Part shown: positions 47,101 to 54,888 of the stretch, piece by piece
How positions within the stretch are numbered: the stretch's first letter is position 1
Layout of the letters: each line of letters starts with the position of its first letter
Notes under the pieces: model-generated
What the model saw: only the letters and a program-made list of their open reading frames with translations
The model's database searches: none
Told to the model about the DNA's origin: nothing
Assembly (NCBI GenBank): GCA_945643635.1
Contig: CALZFC010000252.1
Span: forward strand, 2,205,001 to 2,269,000
Source: Allodiplogaster sudhausi
Taxonomy: Eukaryota; Nematoda; Chromadorea; Rhabditida; Diplogasteridae
DNA length: 64,000 bases
Direction of reading: 5' to 3'
Translations under genes and position numbers: made by a program

Positions 47101-50100
47101 AAGGCCTGTAACATTTTTGTTTTCAGAATTCATTGTTATTTCTGTCTTCAGGGCAATGTTCTGCATCCATTAAGCTCAAAAACTCTACAAAACAATGCAT
47201 ATTCACCAAAATGGAAAATCTTGTAAATATGTGGTGCAGGAACACCACAATTTGTAGTGTGTGAATGTGTCATCGTTTCAGTGAAATTTATAAAGGCACT
47301 TGCTCGAACCGTATAACAACTTTAAATTACAGTTTCAAGCTATATTTTGCATCCTTTTGTCTTATGAAGATACTTTTAATGCTACAAGTGAAAAAGGTAT
47401 GGCAAAAAATCTTGCAAAAAAATTGGAAGAAATTAGCTCAAAAGAGGAACCGAACACCGGCTCTTCGGCTCATGAACATGCTAAGCATATAAATGCTCCA
47501 TCCAGCCATAATGTTAGCCAACTCGAAACAATTTTAGGAAACATTTTGACGGCTTTTAAGAGTTGTTAGAGTCCATGCCATAAAAATTCATTGCTTTCAG
47601 TAGTGTTCTGTAAGTTGCCACATTTCAATTTCAAAAACAAAGTTTCGGGTTGTCTCCTCTCCTCTCATCGGAATATATTTTTTTACGAACGAACTTTCCA
47701 GATTTGAATTCCAAACGCTCACAATCAGAAAAAAAACGTTTGCTACGATTGGGGTTAGAACCTGTGACATTCAAAATCGCAGACTAGCGCTTAACCCACT
47801 GCGCTACACCAATTATGTCTGTTCGACCAAGCCAAACCTTGAAAGTGGGTCTCTGTATTACGTCTTGATTTGCCCTCTCTTTGCTTCGCTTTGAACAATC
47901 CTCCACTTTGAGCTCCGATCTTGACTCTCCTTAATTTTTCCTAGGCAGATTTTCGCCCGGTAGGGATTCGAACCTGCGACGCACAAAAGTTCAAGCTGGA
48001 GAGCAACTTACTGCGTTCCGCAGGCCACATCAGAGGCCTAAAGCCAGGCGTTGACTGGTCTCCCTTTGTTTCCGCTTTGAGCAATCCCCTTTGAGCTCTA
48101 ATTGACATCAGTGCGATTGCAGCGACGCTATCTGGATTTCGGCCTGGACACTTTGTACTGACTTTCAATGGTTTACTTATAAGTAATACCCAAGGGTAAC
48201 GTAACTTTTTGCTCTGTGGACTCGAAGTTGCTCTAAATTCGTGCTACTTCGAGCGAAGCAAAGATAGGACAAAACAATACGTACCGAGAGAGCGAGAGAG
48301 AGAGAGTGAGAGAAAGAAATTGAATGGCGACGTATATGGCTGATTTGCCATTATCTTTATCGGGCTTGAGAGCCCGTACATGGCCTGCGTAGCGCAGTAG
48401 GCTGCGCGTTAGCGTGCTGTTTTGAGCGTCGCAGGTACGAATCCCAACCGGGGCGAATGTTTTGACAAAAAAAATAAGGAGAATCAAAATAAGAACTCAA
48501 AGAGGAGGCGAAGCAATTCAAAGCGAAGAAAGGGGAGAATAAATCGAGAGAGAGAGAAAGAGGGGGTAAATTTTCGAAGTACCCACTGCTAAAGTTTGGC
48601 TTGGGAGGCGAACGGATATGATAGTTGTGGCGCAGTGGGTTAAGCGCCAGCCTGCGATTTTGCATGTCACATGTTCTAACCCCAATCGCAGCAAACGTTT
48701 TTCTGAGCTTTTGGAATTCAAATCTGGAAAGTTCGTTCGTAAAAAATATATTCCAATGAGAGGAGAGGAGGCAACCCAAAACTTTGTTTTCGAAATTGAA
48801 ATGTGGCAACTTACAGAACACTACTGAAAGCAATGAATTTTTATGACATGGACTCTAACAACTCTTAAAAGCCGTCAAAATGTTTCTTAAAATTGTTTCG
48901 AGTTGGCTAACATTATGGCCGGATGGAGCATTGGTATGCTTAGCATGTGCATGAACGGAAGAGCTGGTGTTCGGTTCCTCCTTTGAGCTTATTTCTTCCA
49001 TTTTGCAAGATTTTTTGCCATTCCTTTTTCACTTGTAGCATTAAAAGTATCTTCTTAAGACAAAAGGATGCAAAATAGAGCTTGAAACTGTAATTTAAAG
49101 TTGTTATACGGTTCGAGCAAGTGCCTTTATAAATTTCACTGAAACGATGACACATTCACACACTACAAATTGTGGTGTTCCTGCACCACATATTTACAAG
49201 ATTTTCCATTTTAGTGAATATGCATTGTTTTGTAGAGTTTTTGAGCTTAATGGATGCAGAGCATTGCCCTGAAGACAGAAATAACAATGAATTCTGAAAA
49301 CAAAAATGTTACAGGCCTTAATTTCGCTTGGCCTCTTTTGGCTATAGCCGCTATAGCCGCTATAGCATTGACCCCTGGCCGCTGAGCGGTACTGTATGTA
49401 TTTATGTATGTATCTTACGATTAGCAATACGGTTGTTATGTGTGACACTGATTTGAGCAACGGGACAATTGAGCAACGGGCTAGATCTTCTTCCCTGGTA
49501 TAGGGGTCTATGAGACCCAATGGGTCTCAACTCCGACATTTGAGCAACGGACAATTGAGCAACGGGGAAAATCCTTTTCGCTGGTATAGGGGTCAATGAG
49601 ACCCAATGGGTCCCGACTGCGACATTTGAGCAACGAGACATTTGAGCAACGACATTTGAGCAACGGGCTGAAACTCTTTCTCGGGTATATTGGGTGGGGC
49701 TATGAGACCCATTGGGTCCTGACTGCGACATTTGAGCAACGGGACAATTGAGCAACGGGCATAATCCTCTTCGCTGGTATACAGGGGGCCTATGAGGCCC
49801 AATTGGTCCTGTTGCCTTCACCTGAGACAATTGAGCAATGGGCTATTTATACATATAATTGAGTATTCATTTTGTCTGGTATTAGGGGGATAAGAAGACC
49901 CAATGTTGCTTGCACCAGCGAAAATTTTGCAATGGGATATATGTATGTATGTATTTATGAATGTATCTTACGATTAGCAATACGGTTGTTATGTGTGACA
50001 CTGATTTGAGCAACGGGACAATTGAGCAACGGGCTAGATCTTCTTCCCTGGTATAGGGGTCTATGAGACCCAATGGGTCTCAACTGCGACATTTGAGCAA

Positions 50101-52919
50101 CGGACAATTGAGCAACGGGGAAAATCCTTTTCGCTGGTATAGGGGTCAATGAGACCCAATGGGTCCCGACTGCGACATTTGAGCAACGAGACATTTGAGC
50201 AACGACATTTGAGCAACGGGCTGAAACTCTTTCTCGGGTATATTGGGTGGGGCTATGAGACCCATTGGGTCCTGACTGCGACATTTGAGCAACGGGACAA
50301 TTGAGCAACGGGCATAATCCTTTTCGCTGGTATACAGGGGGCCTATGAGGTCCAATTGGTCCTGTTGCCTTCACCTGAGACAATTGAGCAATGGGCTATT
50401 TATACATATAATTGAGTATTCATTTTGTCTGGTATTAGGGGGATAAGAAGACCCAATGTTGCTTGCACCAGCGAAAATTTTGCAATGGGATATATGTATG
50501 TATGTATTTATGTATGTATCTTACGATTAGCAATACGGTTGTTATGTGTGACACTCATGCAGTTATAGACTTGCAGTTAATAGAGTCAATCTGGGAGACT
50601 CGAACACGGGGGTGCAGGGAGCAAAATTATTTTCTAATCAACTTTATTCACAGGGTTTGTGTGGCATCCTAAGGCCTTCTCAAAAACATTTTTCCAAAAA
50701 TTATTTTTCTGCCATCCACAGTAGGCGGCGACATACCGAAAATATTCAATGACCATAAGATTTTATTTGTTGAGCAAGCTAAATTATGAACAGTTACATC
50801 GATTGTTAATTATAAAGAAAGGTAACTATGACTTTCTTTAAATTTCAAACCTGACGGATTAGGCCTTGGAAACTACAAAAAAACTAGAAGACTTGATTTG
50901 TATAAACTCAAATTTTCAATCATAGTAGGAGTCACAAATTATTAATTGCTTTTTTTAAATATTGAAACTTTCTAAAGTGATCTGTTCTTTGAATAAAAAT
51001 AAGAGTGAAAATATGCAAATGTATGCAAATCAGGTGACTTTAGCACCAACTATGGTGGAAAGGTCCCAGTAGGCCCGCAAATTGGGTCCCTGATTAGTTA
51101 TTTGGAATGGCGGAAGGGTCCAAACTAAGAATAAGCTACTTTTTCATAAGGCATCTAATCGCTACGAGCAGTCCTGTGACTAGACTTTGAGTGTGAGTAT
51201 CTCGCATAAGAACCATATTGCTAATTGTAAGATATGTACATATATCCCATTGCAAGCAACATTATGTCTTCTTATCCCCCTAATAATAGACAAAAGAATA
51301 CTCAATTATATGTATATAGCCCATTGCTCAATGAATACTCAATTATATGTATATAGCCCATTGCTCAATTGTCTCAGGTGAAGGCAAACGGACCAATTGG
51401 GCCTCATAGGCCCCCTGTATACCAGCGAAACGGATTATGCCCGTTGCTCAATTGTCCCGTTGCTCAAATGACGCAGTCAGGACCCAATGGGTCTCATAGC
51501 CCCACCCAATATACCCGAGAAAGAGTTTCAGCCCGTTGCTCAAATGTCGTTGCTCAAATGTCTCGTTGCTCAAATGTCGCAGTCGGAACCCATTGGGTCT
51601 CATTGACCCCTATACCAGCGAAAAGGATTTTCCCCGTTGCTCAATTGTCCCGTTGCTCAAATGTCGCAGTCGAGACCCATTGGGTCTCATAGACCCCTAT
51701 ACCAGCGAAGAAGATCTAGCCCGTTGCTCAATTGTCCCGTTGCTCAAATGTCGCAGTCGAGACCCATTGGGTCTCATAGACCCCGATACCAGGGAAGAAG
51801 ATCTAGCCCGTTGCTCAATTGTCCCGTTGCTCAAATGTCGCAGTCGAGACCCATTGGGTCTCATAGACCCCTATACCAGGGAAGAAGATCTAGCCCGTTG
51901 CTCAATTGTCCCGTTGCTCAAATGTCGCAGTCGAGACCCATTGGGTCTCATAGACCCCTATACCAGCGAAAAGGATTTTCCCCGTTGCTCAATTGTCCCG
52001 TTGCTCAAATGTCGCGGTCGGGACCCGTGAGGTCTCATAGGCCGCCCTACCACAAATGTTGACCGGTTGCTCATTTGTCGCGTTGCTCTGTTTCCTGATT
52101 GCTCGTTTGTCACCTTTGCTCTATTTCCCTGTTGCTATTTTGACTTGCTGCTCAAATGGCCGCCCTTCCGTTGCGATTCGGCTCCGTTGCTCAATTGTCC
52201 GTTGTGCGAATGTCGTTGGTATTCTGACACGGTCCCGAAATATGATTTTCAGACCCTTACCCTTCTTCTGGCAGACGACATTCCTTCGATTCTGGAAGGT
52301 TCTATGCTTTTTTCGTTAATTCTATATCCATAATCGATTTATAATGAATTAGTATAATTCTCGAGTATTTAGTTTTAATACAAATATAAGCAGCATGTAG
52401 TTTGCATGTGCCTTGCAGAGCCCCGATCCACTCCTCCCGCCGTGCCAGCCGGCGCAGCAGTCGCAATGGCCATACTACTTCTCCTCCCTCACTCTCCTAC
52501 TCCCCTCTCCCTTATCCCGCCTCTCCCTATCCCCGTCCTCCTCCTTCTCGCCGTAACTCCTCCTTCAGTCCCCTTCCTCATCCCAACTACCGTATCCCTC
52601 AACCCGAGAGCAGCTACCGTACCCCTGGAACGAGTAGCACCTACAACCGCCGTTCTCCCTCACCTCTCTTCTACCGTCGCACCCCTTCAGTGCTCGAATC
52701 TGTCCCAGTGCACACTCGTCGCCCCTCCGGACTCTCCTCTCAGTCACGGAGAAAGAATACCAAATGGCCTAACTCTTCTTCCACCAGCTCCTCGCGGACA
52801 ATGTCGCACCCGAAGAAGAGGAGGAAGGAGCTAAGGCGAAAGAAGAATCTGGCAATCATCCGACCAGCTGCTACTCCAGACACTGCATCCCAAGGTTCGA
52901 AAAAGAAAGAGGGGGAGAC

Positions 52920-52965
<46 letters not shown>

Positions 52966-53368
52966 CCGAGAGAGAGAGAGAGAGAGAGAGAAGGGGGAGG
53001 AGGAGACAGAGAGTGAGAGAGAAGAGAGAAGAGGAGGGGAAGACAGAGGGAGAAGAGAGAAAGGGGAGACAGAGAGAAAAGAGAGGGAAGGTAGGTGTGT
53101 GCATCTGCAGATATGTACATACATAATATGTATGTATCTATGTATGAATGTATGTATGTATATAAATGAACCAAGATGAATAACAGACGTTGCTCGAATG
53201 CAACCCCCCTCGACACGAAGGAAGTCGAAGAAGAAGCGAGCAATCAAAGTGAAGGGCGGCAAGAACAAGAAGAAGCCTCCTCGCCACTGGAACTACGTGG
53301 GAGACCCAACTCTCAAGGCTTTCCGCACTCGCCAGCCAGATCCATTCCTCTCTGACTTCCACTTTTGA
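41195..53368 (+). CDS. Arg/Ser-rich basic protein, 5' end incomplete
   Basis: Exons with consistent phase: 41195-41337 (first exon boundary uncertain, no ATG placed), 41384-41453, 52253-52298, 52419-52894, 53187-53368 (TGA at 53,366). Reads through a basic N part containing ANRVSWVDEQ (an RVxW motif of the kind that can bind PP1), a Pro/Arg part (PPPLGFPLNLPPSSHRRYPD), a Ser/Arg/Pro-rich core (IHSSRRASRRSSRNGHTTSP), a Lys/Arg cluster (PKKRRKELRRKKN) and a conserved-looking tail (RHWNYVGDPTLKAFRTRQPD). A nuclear, possibly RNA-linked protein is inferred from the composition only; no domain recognised. The intron 41,454-52,252 contains the whole 10.7-kb transposon; without it the intron would be under 100 bp. 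Reading phase (1) is kept across the insertion. Confidence 0.65.
41528..41535 (+). other. Target-site duplication, left (GAAATATG)
   Basis: The octamer GAAATATG directly precedes the left terminal repeat and is repeated exactly after the right terminus at 52,237-52,244. Confidence 0.93.
41536..41810 (+). repeat. Left terminal inverted repeat of the 10.7-kb element
   Basis: Pairs with 51,960-52,236. Shared blocks include GCAACGGAAGGGCGGCCATT, GAGCAATCAGGAAACAGAGC and CGGTCAACATTTGTGGTAGG, in opposite orientation. Confidence 0.9.
41811..41930 (+). repeat. Seven 17-bp tandem repeats at LINE 5' end
   Basis: Seven copies of CGCTCTCTGTCTSGTAG (one has an extra G), beginning at the first base of the LINE. 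Position and organisation recall promoter monomers at the 5' ends of some mammalian L1 elements; a promoter role here is inference. Confidence 0.88.
42045..43062 (+). pseudogene. LINE ORF1 (nucleic-acid-binding protein), frameshifted
   Basis: The first part (42,045-42,578) starts MMSSDPPSSPSQFGSL and has a coiled coil (VDRLTVLEADNTALKEQCKE) followed by Pro-rich sequence and MVLSGLPLPNAS. The frame then shifts by +1 near 42,570 and continues with an RRM-like block (HMLSGLGIPFLPVAVYRLPA, LVKIIMPTSQAQVQ, FLRPSLTLAQR) and a basic Arg/Gln tail to 43,062. This matches the RNA-binding ORF1 of CR1-like elements. The shift may be a mutation or a programmed site; with many mutations in ORF2, mutation is more likely. 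Confidence 0.8.
43095..45750 (+). pseudogene. LINE ORF2 (endonuclease and reverse transcriptase), broken
   Basis: Begins with an AP endonuclease (IILFNARSITNKCDEL, ICITETWLKS, VILGDFNFPDLPW, SDHFSVSA) and continues as reverse transcriptase (NYRPVSIT, YFDHSKAFDRVSHPKL, SGVPQGSVIGPLLF, CFADDVKI). Damage: an in-frame stop in the endonuclease near 43,420; a deletion of about 35 codons near 43,860 relative to the 2.5-4.7 kb copy; frameshifts near 43,990 and 45,170; stops at 44,959 and near 45,040. The element cannot encode its own enzymes. Confidence 0.92.
45886..47023 (-). repeat. Left-arm array of GAGCAACGG repeats, units 1-2
   Basis: Higher-order repeat built from ~90-bp subunits containing TTTGAGCAACGGGACAATTG and a GGTATAGGGGTCTATGAGAC-type segment. 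Unit 1 is about 551 bp; unit 2 has one extra subunit and is interrupted by the Tc1-like element at 47,026. Each unit ends in TATGTATGTATTTATG and GACACTGATTTG. Confidence 0.88.
47740..47812 (-). repeat. tRNA-like (SINE-type) module, left arm, outer
   Basis: On the minus strand: A-box-like TAGCGCAGTGGGTTAAGCG and B-box-like AGGTTCTAACCCC. Mirror copy at 48,621-48,691. Confidence 0.75.
47954..48030 (-). repeat. tRNA-like (SINE-type) module, left arm, inner
   Basis: On the minus strand: A-box-like GAACGCAGTAAGTTG and a canonical B box GGTTCGAATCC, with tRNA spacing. Mirror copy at 48,381-48,455. Confidence 0.75.
48381..48455 (+). repeat. tRNA-like (SINE-type) module, right arm, inner
   Basis: GGCCTGCGTAGCGCAGTAGG with a B box GGTACGAATCC about 50 nt downstream. 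Confidence 0.75.
48621..48691 (+). repeat. tRNA-like (SINE-type) module, right arm, outer
   Basis: GTTGTGGCGCAGTGGGTTAA with B-box-like TGTTCTAACCCC. Inverted counterpart of 47,740-47,812. Confidence 0.75.
49397..50550 (-). repeat. Left-arm array, units 2 (end) to 4
   Basis: Two nearly identical 553-554-bp units begin at about 49,444 and 49,998, each marked by GACACTGATTTGAGCAACGG, and follow the tail of unit 2 after the Tc1-like insertion. The near-identity shows recent tandem amplification. Confidence 0.9.
50551..51190. other. Central unique segment of the 10.7-kb element
   Basis: The only long non-repeated part of the element, between the inverted arms. No open frame of note and no transposase motif. 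It contains a tRNA-B-box-like motif (GGAGACTCGAACACGGG at about 50,598) also seen near 1,752. Confidence 0.6.
51191..52009 (+). repeat. Right-arm array of the 10.7-kb element
   Basis: Inverted relative to the left arm. It starts with the reverse complement of the TATGTATG / CTTCTTATCCCCCTAATA end segment and then has about seven ~90-bp subunits around CCCGTTGCTCAATTGTCCCG. Confidence 0.9.
51960..52236 (-). repeat. Right terminal inverted repeat of the 10.7-kb element
   Basis: Counterpart of 41,536-41,810; ends at CACGGTCCC immediately before the duplicated GAAATATG. Confidence 0.9.
52237..52244 (+). other. Target-site duplication, right (GAAATATG)
   Basis: Exact copy of 41,528-41,535; followed by ATTTTCAG, the 3' splice site of the host intron. 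Confidence 0.93.
52910..53100 (+). repeat. GA-rich microsatellite in last intron of Arg/Ser-rich gene
   Basis: (GA)n and GAGAGG variants, then a TATG/TATGTA run to about 53,160. It lengthens the preceding open frame with Arg/Glu codons that are intronic. Confidence 0.85.
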
Positions 53369-54276
53369 TCTACACAGCTGCATTCCTTTTCTTCTTGTTC
53401 AACACTAGAATCCATTGTTCTTCCAAGTCAGTAAGTTGTAATACTAAATGTGCCATTACTTCCATTACTTGCAATTGAACATAACTACTAAATAACATGA
53501 ACGATTTTATAACCTTAGCATGGACAAGAGAATACTCAAGTGTACGTATGAAGAGCAAGGAGACCGTGTTAAAGTGGATAAGAGAGGTATTTCAGAAATG
53601 AGAGGGCGAGGTGGAAAGGTTGTATGTCAGAGTTCTATGGTCATCAACAGTAGTGAACGAGGTATTCGGCTGATAGTTCAATCACTATTACAATACATGC
53701 ATGCCAGATACTTCTAACCTTAAAACACTAAAGGACTCAATGAAAGCAATTACATAGTAAAAAAGAATGCAGAACAATGAACAGAGTTAAATTTCTACTC
53801 CATTGAGCTCTACTACTACTTAAACAAGCCTTCATTTTCGGCAATGAATGTAGAAGTAATTCGCAAAAAATATAATTCAACCTTCAGAAATATTGGACTA
53901 AATGTTCAATTCATCATAAAAAAAAGTTATTCATCAAATTTGAAGTTCTCGCAGAGAAATATCCAAATAGAAAAAAAAGATAAAATTGGCAGATTGTCGT
54001 GTTTCGTTTGTCGATGGAAGAAGACAGCAAAGAGTGGAGAAGACATTGGGAAAGAGAAGAACACGGCAGAATTCATTAAGTGGGGGAGAGTGAGGGATAA
54101 GGCAGGATACGGAGAGACAACAAGACAGAAGGAGCCTCAGCTACGAACGAGTCAAGAGGGAGAGAGAAAGAGAGAATGAGAGAGAGAGAATAGAACGAGA
54201 GCAAGAAGCAGAAATAAAGATTCTAAACATACAAGTAAAGGTGCCTTGTATTCGGTTACGGTAGCAACGATGAAGT

Positions 54277-54284
54277 TCCCTGAG
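54277..54284 (-). promoter_or_regulatory. Candidate lin-4/miR-125 site
   Basis: The minus strand reads CTCAGGGA, the full 8-mer complement to nucleotides 1-8 of lin-4. It lies about 605 nt downstream of the hbl-1 stop codon. Confidence 0.5.
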
Positions 54285-54610
54285 ATTGCGAAAGCGAACC
54301 GTTCCAAGTTGCACGAAATGAAAAGAATAATGGACAGGCATATAAAGTGCGAATCAGTAAAGGAAAAAATATTAATTAGGTGACTTATTATTCTGACCCC
54401 GAGAGATAAGTGCATATCTTACGGAGGATTAGGTGAGAATACTTGAGTGAGAGGTGGACATGCATATGTGAATGATGAGTGGAGCAATGGTGGAAAAGCA
54501 CAAAACAAAACAAAACACATCACAAGTCGACACGGATATCGTTTGGCAAAATGAAGATTGAGAATAAGAAAACAAGTATGCCTATGAAATAAAACAAAAT
54601 GTAAGAAAAT

Positions 54611-54617
54611 TGAGGTA
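54611..54617 (-). promoter_or_regulatory. Candidate let-7 site
   Basis: The minus strand reads TACCTCA, a 7mer-A1 match to let-7 (seed 2-7 plus A), about 272 nt after the hbl-1 stop. Additional 6-mer TACCTC matches lie at 54,743-54,748, 53,659-53,664 and 53,584-53,589. Confidence 0.45.
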
Positions 54618-54888
54618 TTGTAGAAAAGACAAAGATGTGCATGCTGGATTTGATACGCGGTACGCCTCGGCCAATGCAGAATCCAGCCAGTTGAGAGAGA
54701 GAGAGAGAGAATCATTCAGCCAATCAATACATGCTTGAGAAGGAGGTACTCCGAGGATAACAACATCCCATTCAAGAGACGAATAACAAAGGAAGAACTC
54801 ACGAGACTGACTACGGTAGCGAGTCCAAGAGGGGCACTAGGAAGAGGAAAGAGTACACATACACACGACACGAGCATGGAGAGGGCAT

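Larger units (their letters stand above)
47026..49394. mobile_element. Tc1/mariner-like foldback element, 2.37 kb
   Basis: Starts CAGTACCGCTCAGCGGCCAG and ends with its reverse complement, flanked by TA on both sides (47,024-47,025 and 49,395-49,396), the Tc1/mariner signature. The two arms (about 47,026-48,030 and 48,375-49,394) are inverted copies of each other, highly similar for the outer ~800 bp, with a loop of a few hundred bp. There is no transposase. Open frames starting CHRFSEIYKGTCSNRITTLN occur in both arms only because the arms are copies. Confidence 0.9.
41536..52236. mobile_element. 10.7-kb foldback-like DNA element with 8-bp TSD
   Basis: Begins GGGACCGTCTCAGA and ends with the reverse complement of GGGACCGTGTCAGA, flanked by the exact 8-bp repeat GAAATATG. 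The terminal inverted repeats match over about 270 bp (41,536-41,810 against 52,236-~51,970). Further in, the arms are arrays of related short repeats in opposite orientation. No transposase frame was found, so it is non-autonomous. The 8-bp duplication is compatible with hAT, P, Merlin or Zisupton-type enzymes; the terminal sequence does not let me choose. A LINE and a Tc1-like element are nested in its left arm. Open frames of 60-200 codons across the array (with repeated CPVAQMSQ / ARCSIVPLLK peptides) are repeat translations. Confidence 0.9.
53369..54888. other. Convergent 3' regions of Arg/Ser-rich gene and hbl-1
   Basis: No gene. On the minus strand this is the likely hbl-1 3' UTR; it carries a lin-4-type site and let-7-type sites listed separately. 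No clear poly(A) signal was identified for either gene. Confidence 0.5.

Noticed and set aside
47265..49155. Open frames beginning CHRFSEIYKGT in both halves of the Tc1-like element as a possible transposase
   Set aside because: They are mirror copies caused by the inverted arms, are only ~70-90 codons, and lack DDE or helix-turn-helix motifs.
45886..52009. CRISPR-like array
   Set aside because: The spacers between short repeats are themselves repeated, the organism is a eukaryote, and the structure fits a foldback transposon array.
46391..52062. Repeated open frames encoding CPVAQMSQ and ARCSIVPLLK-type peptides, possibly a repeat protein family
   Set aside because: All coincide with the ~90-bp DNA repeats of the transposon arms, appear in two frames at once and on both strands of the inverted arms, and have no start or splice context.
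52402..53016. A 204-codon frame ending in a long Arg/Glu run
   Set aside because: Only the part to 52,894 is exon; beyond the donor it is GA microsatellite in the intron.
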